Assembly (NCBI GenBank): GCA_002633005.1 | Contig: NMRA01000148.1 | Location: forward strand, 574,714 to 638,713 | From: Phoronis australis | Taxonomy: Eukaryota; Phoronida; Phoronidae | Length of the DNA stretch: 64,000 nucleotides | Direction of reading: 5' to 3' | Shown here: one piece after another, positions 13,555 through 25,892 of the stretch | How positions within the stretch are numbered: the first letter of the stretch is position 1 | How the letters are laid out: every line of letters begins with the position of its first letter | Program-made: the position numbers and the translations under genes | The notes under the pieces: generated by a model | What the model saw: the letters and a program-made list of their open reading frames with translations, nothing else | The model's database searches: none | Told to the model about the DNA's origin: nothing

Positions 13555-15882
13555 TAGTTTCAGTTTCAAAGTGCCGATGAAACATGAGTGTATGGCATGC
13601 ATTATGTTTATCAAGTCCATGTGAAACAATGATTCCCCCCCAATACCCAATTCAAAATTGAAGCGTCAAAGACTGCATTTCTCCTCTCATGTAATTGCCA
13701 GATTCTTAAAACTAGTTTTCAATGAAGAGGCAGGAGATGCCCCATCCATGGCAAACATTTTATAACATTAAGCAAATGTTAAACTACTCACATCCTTAAA
13801 AATCGGCAGAAGAAGGTAATCCTTTGATGTGGTATAAGAACTGAGTAGTTTCATCTTGCAGACATCTAGGTGACACTTTTTGGTGATCAAATAAAGATTT
13901 TATTAAACGAAACCAAGAATAAACATTGTGAAACTTGCAGAAGTCGAATCTAACAGGAATGAGAGTTTATTCAACTGAGTAAGGCCAAGTCCAAGTTGTC
14001 CAAAGGGCCGAGTGCACGAGTTAGCACAAACAGTACAGCAGAACTTTGTCCAAGTTGAGGGAAAGTCCAACTTGTGCGGTTATCTGACTTGTGCAAGCTC
14101 TACTCTAGTAAAACTGTTGGCAGTTAGTGAAAACACTGAATTTCAGAGTAATGTAGTTGTGCTTAAAAACACTGTTGTAAAGGTTTCTTTGTTTTGCAGG
14201 TTGGTGCTGGTCCACGTCAGCTTGAGGATTCAGAGAGCTTATTGGGAGACAACGGGCTACCAAAGTCATCTAGCAGTTTATGAATAATATTCTAGAACAC
14301 TGTGGCAATATCCTGAAGTTTTTAACATTACTTTTTACAGTAAGGGAACTGATGTGGAGATTATGAGATTTTGGCATGTTTGATTTTTTGTATTAAAATG
14401 ATTAGTATTAATCGAGTAATTATTGAATTATTTGTATAAGCATTATTTTGAATATTGACTGAAATCATGTAACCATCAGAAGGAAGTCGATGTCTAAATT
14501 TTCAAGTTTGAAATGCTCAAACAATCGAGACAAATTGAATATTTATTTTGTGCTTCATGTTCTTGTCAGTCAGAAGTCTTAAAGTCCCATGCAGTGCCAT
14601 TTATGAAAACCATTCCTTTGGTTTATGTTTTGGGGTGGAACCTTTGATTTTTTAACACAATGAGTTAGGATTCCTAATTACATGAAATGAAAACCGTGAA
14701 CGGAATATAGTAAACTGATTGCTTTCACAGGAAAATTCACCACCGTCAACTAGATTTATTTCACTCTGAAGTTTGCAGTTTTGGTTTGACCTAATTAGCC
14801 CTGCATGGGTGTGTAATAATTTTCAATATAACTTCAATCTACAGAAATAAGATGTAATAGTAGATGGCTATGATGTCATTTTTGATGAAAGTTTACTTGC
14901 AAAATAACCATGGACGAATTATGTTTCGTCTTCATCAACTCTGCCCATCTTGCACTACCATATTTAAGATCCGCTCAAGAGTGTCACTTTCATGCCTCAA
15001 TACACTTCAGAGCTGTATTTTGGCAAACAAATCGTGAAAAATGCTCCGTTACGAGGTTTCAATTTCAAAACTGAAGTCAAGGTCTCCATTTTTTGGCATG
15101 AATGTTACTGAGAATGTAACTGCACTGTCTTTCATCAACGTCCTTGGTCTCTTGAACAGGTGCACACCCTGTTTCGTATACATGTCCCATACAATAGTCT
15201 GACCAGGTTTTACTGGCTGCAATGGTCCTGTGAGGATGGTCTGCTCCTTATCTAAACAGTATTCCATCCACACTGCCACTCCATTACACATGCTGGAGCT
15301 GGAAAAGAAAACTATCATTAGAAGTGAAAACGTAAACAGCGTGCAGAAGACTAAATGAATACCTTTAATTTGTTGGAAATTGAGAATTTATTAAAATTTT
15401 ACGAATTGTTATAGTGTTTGAATAAACGTTTAGTATTTTGATAATGTAGTAATTGTTGAAAATGCTGTTGAATTGACAAATTGTTGAAAGCAAAATGGTG
15501 AAACTATGAATAAAAGTAGCGGATATCATCACATGTCTATTTTTGCTACACTTCACTCCAAGCTTTAAGCAAGAGTGTAAAAAATGAAAACATTTTTACA
15601 TCTACTGATGTGTTATTTACAATGTCACAGCTTCTTTACCAACATTTAGCGTCTTTAAAAATTCACTGTAGTCCAAAGTCTCAATGATATTATTTTCAAA
15701 CAATTTACTGAACACAAAATGATTGAAAGATTCGAACTCAAACTCCAGCTTGCATAGTTTTGATAGTTTTTGTTCTAAATTATGAACTTGAGGTATCTGA
15801 TATTATCCTTGAGTGCACTATAATTCATGCAGAACAGTAAATACAGAAGTTTATAAATTATTACTCCAATCTTAAAGCTACT
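13555..15882. repeat. duplicated MVD/PRMT7 3'-end block, copy 2
   Basis: This 2.33-kb block repeats 11390-13553 in the same order. It differs by scattered substitutions and by an extra segment of about 150 bp at roughly 14366-14514. It begins right after the single N at 13554 and continues without a break into the remaining PRMT7 exons. The near-identity over introns, exons and intergenic DNA is typical of unmerged haplotypes. Confidence 0.9.
14200..14283 (+). pseudogene. MVD: extra copy of the last MVD exon, with shifted stop
   Basis: Second copy of the last MVD exon, after an intact ttttgcag acceptor. The stop codon TGA of copy 1 (12102-12104) is TCA here, so the frame continues for five more codons (Ser, Ser, Ser, Ser, Leu) to the TGA at 14281-14283. 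If the two copies are alleles, this is a stop-position polymorphism of MVD. Confidence 0.7.
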
Positions 15883-18800
15883 AATTTTAGTTTGAATTAA
15901 AAATCTTAAGCTGGAGTTTAAGAGATTGAATTTTTGACCCCACATGTTGCAAGCCAACCGAGTGCAATGGTAACGAATGTGGGGACCCCCGCATTGGTAA
16001 GGTAAAACAGCAGGTAAGAAAGCGTGTCTTAGTGCCGCAAGGGAAACGATTTGAACTTGGCAATGTTGAAACACCTTAGTGTCACTTAACAATCATTTGA
16101 GATGGCAAACAAGAGGATGCTAGACAGAAACAATTCTTGATTTCAACAAGGTGTCCGAGACCACGTCTATGAAAACTAAGAACTCCTCCCTTAGCAAGAA
16201 CACCAGCATAGGTGACACAATTTTCGGTTGATCTTCAATCCCCAGTAGGAGTCACGTGGCTAAAACATCAGAAATACTACAATGAATTTCTAGATTTTTT
16301 TTTACAGTTTGTACATCAACTGATTTGAACTCACTGTTGTATGGGTATCCTGCCTGTGTTAGTGTCTCTACTACATGATGTGACTAGCTTTGTGAAGTCA
16401 AACTCCATCAAGGTCACTGCCTCACTCAGAGCAGTGCCTGGGTACTCCCACAGTGGTTGTGGCTCTATTATGGCATCAGCTTTGTCTGAGCTTGCCTGGA
16501 ATTTCAAAGCCAAGGAAAACTGTTTCCATTACTATATACCAACAGGAAGGTACAAGTGACAAAGTGAAGATAATTCTGTACAAAATTATTTCAATTGGGC
16601 TTCGCTCAACTTCGATTTGGTTTTACTAATCTACTTGCCAGTACATTTAAAGGAGCAATTTAACTTGAAAAGTTTAGCAAGCTAGTGATCTTCCATAAAA
16701 ACAGAATAAGATTTTATTTTATGCATTTGTGAAGATGTTCCACAAAACATCCACAAGCTGAGATAAATATTTAGGGGAAAGATGCCCATCCAATAACCAC
16801 ATGGCAAGAAAACATGTGAATTTATTGATGAGAGTGAAGAAGGCGGAGAGAGAAGACGACAACAACTAGAAGAGGAGGGGTGGCGGCATGTTCGCTCCAC
16901 AATGCCAAAAGCATAACTTGCCCCAAGTCACGATGTGCATTCCGCAAACTTTTAGTAAATAACAAAACATGGGAGACATTTTCAAATTAATAAATCAATG
17001 GGAAGATGGCCTTTACCTCAATGAGATTGTCAAATACACTAAGATCAAATCCTTCACAATTGCCAACTGGAGCTCTGATCTTCCACAAGTCTTTGAAGTC
17101 CACCACGGCTGCCTTCAAAACTGCACACTTTGGTAGAATGTTGACATCTTCCGCTAACAAGTTTGACAGTTCTGTTCTGACATACCAAAAGTATAAATTG
17201 TGCCAAGGTAATAGTGTAGTGTTGAAGAAAGGCTCTGACAGAAGCAAATTTACCTGAAAAATAAATTGTGTAATCAAATCTACAATCAGAAAAATTTACA
17301 ATGGAAAGGACATAACTGGAATTATGGTCAAAAAATGTATTTTGGGGATTATTGTTGAGTAGGGTAACCTTCTTAAAGGTATTAACTTGATTAGAGCTAC
17401 AAAACAGGAACATCCGTCAATCGCTTCCAGTCATTCGGTAGTATTAATTGATGTAAAGGCCAGTGAGTTTATCAGCTAATGCGGTTATAATTCTCAGCTA
17501 ATTACAGCATTGGCATTTAGCTCCACTAGCAAAGGATTAGATAGCAATCATGAGATCATATCCATCTTTGGACTGATTTTAACATGTTGCCAATAATGTC
17601 ACTTTAACTGCAATACAACTCATGGGACACATTGATCAGAAATTACAAAATATTTTCCTTCTTTCATTGCTGACAACATTCCCAACTTTACTCAGAATAG
17701 TTTTTCAGCATCAAGACATTGTAAAAACCTAATTAAATAGAACAACAGTAATTCAACTTGCACTTGTCGGAAAAAGGGCATTGTTATACCCAAAGTATTC
17801 AGTTTCACCAACTTAATGAACAACTTTTTCAACTATTAGTTGCATAGTATTAGTACGCATGACAAAAAGTTTGTATTGCCTTTAAATAGAATTGCACTAT
17901 AAAGCTTCATACTTCTACCAAAATATTCCGACTGCTACAAAATTAAAGAAATACCAACCCTTTCACCATGAAAGTGTGTGGAAGTAAGTTTATCTGTGTC
18001 TGTGTCGATAACTGTAACTTTATCTTTTAAACCATTGCTTTCAATGTAAGCGTCTAACATTCGTCCAGCCACTGGCAGTTTCTCAACTGTGTAAACCTTT
18101 AAAAACAGCACTTATGACCATCAATTTCAATACCAAGAACATATTTTTGTCACTTGAAGTAAATAAAGAAGACAAATGTTAGTGTGTATAATGTCAAACC
18201 GAACAAGAATCAGAAAAAAAAAATTGCAAAACAATAAAAATTGATATTTATAATCAAGGAAAATGCCTACTTACTCTAATTATGCATTAAAGTGATTTTG
18301 ATTACAGGCATTTTGTCATTTTTTGTACGAGATTAGAATCATGCGATGTCCTAATGTTTTAAAATGAGGGATACAACACCATCAAATTTCGGTTACTGCC
18401 AAGAAACATTAAAAAAAATTAATCACTAGCAAGGCATAACCTAACGTCTTCTGCATTTGGGTTCAACCAAACTTGACGCAACTCAGCAGATGCCGTCATT
18501 ACCCACATTAAAACAAACTAGGGGAAATTCGTGTCTATGTTGTCTTGTAAAATAAAGCAACTGCATGAAACTCTGAAGTCCCTTAAAGTAAAATATATTA
18601 ACAGCAATAACAAATCAAGTTCTTTTTTGTGATAACCCTTGAAAAAACTCAAGCAACAATGTGCATTAATACATACATGCCGAGCACCAAGCCTTGCCAC
18701 CACCAGGGGGAGTAACGATCCATCACCCATGCAGAGACACCTAGTGTCTGGTGTGACCACACTGGTGAGTGCCTCTACATAAGCAGCATTTCTGGTCATA

Positions 18801-21800
18801 TCATTGACCATACCCAGTCGTGACCTACTGTAGGCTAGATGAAGTGGTGAAGAACTCTGTGTGAATGGTGATTCGCTGAAACACCAAAATTTGCTTCAGT
18901 TCAGTAAGTCTATAAGATGAGTTTATGAACACTCTCAAACTTGTTAAATTGACTAGTTCATTACTTCACACAAAGAATGACTAATTCCAACTATAGGAAA
19001 ACTCGCACAAGTCAAATACAACAGGACATAAAGACGTTTTTAAAAGCCAAATCCAACTTAAGGGTCAAGAGCACAAGTTGGAATAAGCCAATTGCAGAAC
19101 TTTGCCCAAATAATCGTACATGTGTGGTTTCTGTGACCCAGTACTGTGAAGGGCACAGCATGCACACAGCAGGACATCTCTGGCCCATTTTTGGAAGGGT
19201 AAAGCTTGGGGGCTGTTTACAAAATTATTGCACTTTTGCTGACCCCCTCCTTGAAAGTGTAGGAAAATGTCAATATTTTCCTAGGTGAAACAGTGGAGAT
19301 AAAAAGACAAGTTATTTTTGCCTGTCTGTTGAGAGTACAATTGTTTCCCTGTTTTCTTGCATATCCGTTTGATGATAAAAACATTTGCTAGTTGAAAGAC
19401 TCGTCCATTGTGTACTCCTGGAATAATTGTGAACAATCCCTTACATTTGGGATATGAACAAATTTCAACACTGCATTACCTATTGCCAACTTACATTACT
19501 TCCCTGCTTACGTTGAATCTGAGACTATATTCATCATAGTTGCCATGCAAAAAAAACTTCTGTCCAGTTGACACAGTCATGGGGTGGGATGGGTAGTAGA
19601 TGGCTTGCATCCAATGATCGCGCCACTGAAACAATCAAACCAAAAGTAAGGATACCTCAGAATATTAAGTACACAGGAAAAATAATCATAAAAATAATAT
19701 TCCACTTGGCACTAATTGTAAGGCCTAAGATTTTCTACTGTCACTCTAAAGATCTACTTTTGATTGGTTTGCAATTATTTCCTTGATGCAGAAGGCAAAT
19801 TACACTGACGTAATATGTAGGGTCACACTTCAGCACAGGTGTTTTCAACCCATTAAAACATATATTTTTAAAATCACTGATGGTCACAGAAACATATTGA
19901 GTGCATGAAACCAAATGATCCACAGAGGTTTGTGAGTGTATGGCCATGTTTTCTCTAAAGCAATGTGAGTTTTCATGACTATTGCCAATTTTCCATAAAG
20001 TTGAAAATATTCACATGAATTCAGTAAATTCTGTTAAGTCATTCTAACCATGAGCTAAGCCTGCTTATGATTGCCGTTTTAGGCTTTTTAGAACATTCTG
20101 TAAAACAGTTTGAAGTCTTCGTTTTTGAAAGAAGAGTTACCGGGCCATGGATGCAAAATATCACCCAAGTTTGCACTCCTTCTAATTGAGGCACACCAAC
20201 CTTACCTGCATATTGTCTGGTTCTGGATGTGCCCACCGGGGGGCGCAGCTTAACATAATGTCACCCATAGTGTCCATCTGCAGGTCCCACCACATAAAGA
20301 TGCCGTGACACTGGCCAGTAGCTGTGGCAACCACCTGGCAACGAGTCTCCTCGGAGAACTCTATCTTTGTCTTGCCACTGTAGTCAAAGCTACAAATGTA
20401 CAAAAAATGACTTGTCATAACAAGTGAAGAAACATTTCGAAGTATGTAAAAAAATTCATAGAAACAGAGGCTAATGAAATACATTGAAATTTTCACCAGC
20501 CAAGCCAAGTCGTACAGGAATAATCAATCAGCTTCAATAACAGGCTCGATGTCTAAGGATGTCTAACAAATTCACTGATTAACACTATAAACTAATCTTC
20601 ATCAAAATACAGCATGACAATCAACTCAACTAAACCATCAAAACAAACCTAAATATTTTCACAGGCTCTGAGATCTTCCTAAACTGGTCTTGTCTTAGCT
20701 GGTCAAGTTGAAGGTCATGCACAGTCACCATGTTGTCGTATCTGTCCAGCTCTGCGGGGGGCGTGATGTCATCGTGACCAGACACTGTGATTGGATGCAG
20801 CTTGTTCCACCGCCACACTAGGTCAGCCTCCACGATCTGCACGTACATGTTGGCCCTAGATGGCACCACAATGCAGTCATCCTAGAACAATGCTTTCAAT
20901 TAACGATAACTAACATAGACTAAGTTTTGAGTAGAATAACAGGCAAAGTTCTAGTAAAGCAGATAGAGTAACACACAGCAGCATGTAACAGGAACAGGAA
21001 CTAAAAATAAAAAAATTGGGAACATTCAACGTACAATTCTTCAATGATGTGAGAGCATGATGGTGTGTACTGCATGATCCAAATTCTGATTCAGGACCCA
21101 ACTGCATAAAAGTTATACACTGCATCATAGCAACAATGACATCACATTATCACGCGCCACGTTGTTATTGTTGAACAATGCACCTGACGTCACGCAACAA
21201 TCAAACTTATCCAGCGAATAATTTTGAAGTTTTATGCAACCCAGACCACGCGTGCAATACGGGCAGTCTAGACAAGAATGAACAGTTTAGATATCACAAA
21301 TTAAATCTTTGCATTGGCACAGATGTTGACATAAGAGTTTGAATATTAAGGACAAAAATAAAGCAATTATTTGAAGCCACAACTTACTGTGAGCAAGAAT
21401 TTGTGTGCATGGTGGAATGTACCAATACCTCCCTCACCAATCAACTCTGTGTCAAACACCTCAGTGACCAATATGTTGGCTTTCTCAGGCATGTCACCGT
21501 CTACAACAACAACAATGCCTAACAATGGACAACTTTCAACTTTTCAAACTTTGTAAATAGTGGGACAAAATCACCAACTTGTTGCATAACCTTGCATACC
21601 GTCTATAGTCCTGCACGTGGAAAACCAGCATGAGGTCTTCTAAACTGCAGTACCATATGTTAATCCATGACATCGAAGGAAGTGGAACAAAAATCCGCCT
21701 TGCTTCATATCTCACAAAAAGTCAATTGCCTGATTTTGGATGATGGAACATCTGTTTAAATTTAACTACATCACGTCTCTACATTTATTCTAGTTTTTCC

Positions 21801-24800
21801 ACAATTTCTAAGTTAAAGAATAATAGACTAAGAGCTTAACACACCAGATCCCACTGTCATTTCTGTTGATCGTTTTGGCACCAAGCATATCTTGTCCTGG
21901 AATCCATTCTTCCTCATCACTTCAGCAGCACACTTGGCCATTGGGGCAAAAGCCTGAAAGACAAAAACACAGCATGATAATATCGTAAACATTTGTGGAC
22001 AAAATTATCGTTTATACGCTAGCGTTTTCGTGTCTGAGGCATAATTTTATCGTGCTAGAAGCTAAGATCATAGTGTACACGTGTCCATGAGCTGAAATTA
22101 ATTAAAGTGGCATTCATAGACTTTAAGACTTTCAAGATAATATATTTTCACTTGTATACTTTTTGATGATAGGCCTGTAACTGAACTTAGATGTCTAAAA
22201 TAAATAGAAATTATGCAAATGAGAGATATATTACTAAGCCACAGGTGGTCACTTATCCCAAAGAGTGTGGTAAACCCAGAACCAGTTACATACCTCACAA
22301 GCTGTGATGCTGTCAGCACCACACCTGGCTGCCATCATTGATAACAAGCCAGTTCCAGTGCCTATATCCAGGACATTGGCAGGTTTACCAAAGCTGTGTT
22401 GCAGGTGGATTGCTTCACGCAGGGCTGAGAAGTACTTCTGGTTCTGGAGGTACAAAGAAAGCATTTCAAGCGAGGAAACACGTGGACTTCACATGCATAC
22501 GAGGGTACAAAGAAAGCATTTCAAGCGAGGAAACACGTGGACTTCACATGCATACGAGACATGATAAATATATATCAGTTGAATAATTACTGTGTCAACT
22601 TAAACTGACACAGAAAAATGCCCGTCAATTTAAAATTTTTATCCAGCAAATATTTCAGGCTGAAGCATTTACACTCAGAGCTAAAGTGACTCATGTTGGC
22701 AATCAAAAAGAGTACAAAATATTAACTAAACCAATTTCTAAAAAGGAAAGTCACCTCTTTAAATTAAGTTATGCAGGACACCAGAAAAATGTCCAAATTT
22801 GACTAACTTTGGAACGTCGTATCTCAGAAATGGCTCTTCAGATTCATAAGAAAATTTCAGGTACTATGCTTTAGACAGTGTTCTCCAAAATTCTGTTAGA
22901 GATTGTTATCAAATGTTCTACTTTCATGCGAGTTAATAACAAAAATAGTACTCATGTGATTTTCAAGAAAAAAGTGCCAAGTTGCATATTTTATAAAACT
23001 GTTGAGATTTCATCTTGAACATTTATTTTAAATGAAATTAGGTCGTGTTATTGATTCCATCACTTTAATATCAGTGTATCTTTATTTTTGTTAAATTTTA
23101 CTGAACAAGATGTGATCACATGACCCAATGCACGAAAGCAAGATAAAAAGTCAAAAATAAAATTCTACTTAAGTTTTCTTTCAGAATATATATACTTTCA
23201 TCCAGTTGAAAATTTATAGTATTGTAGATATTCGACTAAAGATTGAATACTTGTCAACAAGGCCCATACATAACACTAAGTTGTTTTATCAACATTTGAA
23301 CAGTTGGATACTGTGTTTTTTTGTATCATAATGTAAAACATTTTTCTTTTCAAAACATAGAGAAGGATCATCCTCCATTACGATGGTATTAAACACGTTG
23401 AAGATGAAGGCTTGACTTACACGTTCTGTATCGTGAAGCATATCCGCATAAGCTGCCCTATAAATAGAAATTTTAGATTGAAAATTGAAATTAACAATAC
23501 ATACTCGATCCTTAGATATTTCCAAGCCCTGGTGCAGAGTCTAATACAGGAGAACTGAACTTGAACTCTTGCCATTGCACTGAAATGAGTACATTTTTGG
23601 GACACCTGTACATGTATTCATAAAGTTTTTTTCCTCAGATTTTCTGTGGAACATAGACTAATGCACGACATGGACAAATTCAACTTTACCTCGAAGTCTA
23701 ACCTCAGGTTGCCTCATGGGTCATTCCTATGGGGCGCATCTCCCTCAACCCTTACATTACCCACTGATGTGACCTAAGGTTAACTTCTAGTTAAGTTGTA
23801 GTAGAGCGGAGGGTGGACCAATTGCACTCACAGAAAGGTAAAAAGTATTGGTGGGTCTGTCTCCCAATCCTGGCATTTTGATAATTTCAAAATTAGCTTG
23901 CATCCCTGCAGCTGGTCATTACCAGTCTCACCCCTCCTCCAGTCGTCGCCAATCCATATGTCCACCAGTCAATGCCAAGTTTTCACCCCTTAATCTACAA
24001 ATTATAGGAAGTGGGGAGATGTGTACCTTTTCATGAATCAGTGAATGGGTACATTTTACCGCCAGAAAATTATCAGGCAATTGACCCTTGGCTGAACAGT
24101 TTGGATGCTCAACTCTCATGTCAGTAGCCCACATTGGACACCCAATGGTGCCATGTAGATTTTTCAATATATTAATCAACAGGGGGTGTTGTAGAGTGAA
24201 AAGTACAGGATAAAAGTAGCTGTATGAAGACTATGTAACTTTGCATCGAGGCTAGACAAAAGCACCTCTTCAGATGTGCTGATGTTGCAGCCCAAATCGA
24301 TATGGCATGGGTTGGTGAGCCAAACTGATGCCTGAGCCAAACTGATGCTTGAGTCAAACTTAAGCTACCGTAAGTTCCCAAATTACTGCCAATGATTTAT
24401 ATGTTTTCTTAACAGTTATCAGAACTGAGATTGACAACAATATGGTGTGGTGCATATTTTCGCAGGACACTTCTCCACGAGATTAATCCATACGTGAGCA
24501 TTCATTGTCATCAATTTTGGGTTCTGATCAATATCAAAAAAATCTATAGACCACTTGCAGTAACTTGGGAACTTACGGTCACTTCAGTTTGGCGCAGGCA
24601 TCAGTTTGGCTAACCAACCATGCTAAATTGAAGTGCACCAAATCAGTGTGGCGCAGGGATCAGTTTAGGTAGCCAATACTCAGCTCTTACAGGTTGGTTT
24701 ACCGATGTTGTGACATGTGACTTCCGGGTATTACCTACAGCCAGATAAAGCCTCTCTAAGTCGTTTGCCAACCAGCAATTGCCTCTTAGCTCAACAGTTT

Positions 24801-25478
24801 AGATGCTCGGCTCTCACACGTGCAACCTGGGTTCATGTCTCGGAGTTAATGACATTTTCTTCATTGGCATTCAACAAGGGTACAGAACCCACGACCAGAC
24901 AGGATGTCAGCACTCCTCTAGGGTCAGTCCAGAGTCACGCTTCATCAACTGCAGAGAAAACCCAGACCGGAGACATGGCCAACCTGGGGGAAGGGGGGGC
25001 AGGTGGCACGCTTGATCTATAGAAGTAAGAGGAGGGTTGTGACACATGACTTCCAGGAGCGACATACAGCCAGATAAAGACTCTCTAAGTGGCTGGTCAA
25101 GCGGCAATTGCCTCTTGGCTGAACGGTTTCGATGCTCGGCTCTCACACCAGTGCTGGAGTCACTGACTACACTACACTCTACACTACAGTATATGCTGCA
25201 AAAGCAGCAAGGCATTTGAAATGAAGTGTTCCTGAATGCCTCAACAATTTCAATGACTTTTGAATGGCTCTAATCATTAGAGTAAATCCTAAACACCTCA
25301 GGACTTTTGAAAAGGATATTGAAAATATGATTTCTGATTTGGTAATCACAGAAAATTATGCCAAAAGGCAAAATAACAATCACCTAGCAATTTCTTGGTG
25401 ATAATCATAATTCTCATCCTCAATAACCCATTCATATTTGCCTGTTACTGGGCAGACACGTGATGAGAATACACTCAT
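15049..25478 (-). CDS. PRMT7: protein arginine N-methyltransferase 7, 13 exons, complete
   Basis: Type III arginine methyltransferase: transfers one methyl group from S-adenosylmethionine to arginine of histones and RNA-binding proteins. Exons in coding order: 25478-25384, 23457-23421, 22443-22294, 21953-21845, 21500-21388, 20881-20649, 20389-20206, 19625-19495, 18875-18677, 18096-17959, 17253-17017, 16495-16335, 15298-15049. All phases agree and give 678 residues (human 692). The start fits the human N-terminus, with [13 protein letters not shown] soon after. First methyltransferase domain: SAM-binding motif [14 protein letters not shown] at about residue 69 and the double-E loop [12 protein letters not shown] at about 143. 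The second, degenerate domain typical of PRMT7 follows, with [15 protein letters not shown] (about 399) and the [17 protein letters not shown] block (about 468-487). The exon end at 19495 was chosen over a nearer GT at 19511 because only it keeps the frame. Divergent from IST1, convergent with MVD. Confidence 0.95.
22449..22558. repeat. 55-bp tandem duplication beside a PRMT7 acceptor
   Basis: Two nearly identical 55-bp units start six bases inside the intron that precedes PRMT7 exon 3 (exon 22294-22443). The polypyrimidine and branch-point region of the intron is therefore duplicated. The distal copy reads ACCCTCG on the minus strand where the used one reads ACCTCCAG, so it lacks the acceptor AG and does not offer a second splice site. 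Confidence 0.85.
24305..24632. mobile_element. foldback MITE in PRMT7 intron 1
   Basis: About 80 bp at 24305-24393 (gggttggtgagccaaactga...accgtaagttcccaa.ttactgc) return inverted at 24550-24632. The arms contain repeated gccaaactgatgcctg motifs. The element is about 330 bp with no coding capacity. Confidence 0.7.
24711..24850 (+). mobile_element. tRNA-like SINE, copy a
   Basis: The first 110 bp are repeated at 25039-25147. The unit contains cctcttagctcaacagtttagatgctcgg (A-box-like) and then cctgggttcatgtc, a weak B-box-like segment. A third, shorter relative is at about 24078-24125 (ccttggctgaacagtttggatgctc). Confidence 0.5.
25039..25170 (+). mobile_element. tRNA-like SINE, copy b
   Basis: Repeats the leader (gacttcc...acatacagccagataaag.ctctctaagt) and tRNA-like head of 24711-24850 with about 15 percent difference by eye. 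It lies in PRMT7 intron 1. Confidence 0.5.
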
Positions 25479-25892
25479 CTCAGTGAGACTTCTCGTAATC
25501 AGTAAAGGTATGAATTGCTTAATACAGAACTGAGTCAGACTCATGTGAGCATGGAGGCTGACATGTTTTCCCAGAGCTCCGCACATACGAAACTGATTAA
25601 AGGAAAGAATGTTGAACTTCATATACAATATTGTGAACTTTTGTGTAAATAATGCCTTATTATAGTACTTAAGTTAGTTTTGTCTAAATATATGGTTTAT
25701 AATTGATTTATAATGGGAAATTTTGACTTATATCACCGTAAGCATATATACGAAACTGCTTTAAACAAGGCTTGCTAGCCAAAATTACGAAATGCGGAAG
25801 TTCCCGATAACAACCGCCAGATGTCAGAAAACTCCCCTGATAACTGATAAACGATGTTTTGAATTCGTTTGTGAACCTGTCATATTGCCAAG
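25479..25892. promoter_or_regulatory. shared PRMT7/IST1 divergent promoter region
   Basis: The start codons of PRMT7 (minus) and IST1 (plus) are 414 bp apart with no other gene between, so both genes probably share this promoter. An ETS-type site (GCGGAAGT, 25794-25801) lies about 95 bp before the IST1 start. No clear TATA box is placed for either gene. The transcription starts are not known. Confidence 0.45.

Noticed and set aside
15775-16092. 105-residue minus-strand frame downstream of PRMT7 exon 12
   Set aside because: Lies in the last PRMT7 intron and at the edge of the duplicated block, resembles nothing and is not needed by the gene model.
17054-17413. 119-residue minus-strand frame overlapping a PRMT7 exon
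   Set aside because: Shadow frame of the true PRMT7 exon 17253-17017, which encodes the conserved [11 protein letters not shown] block.
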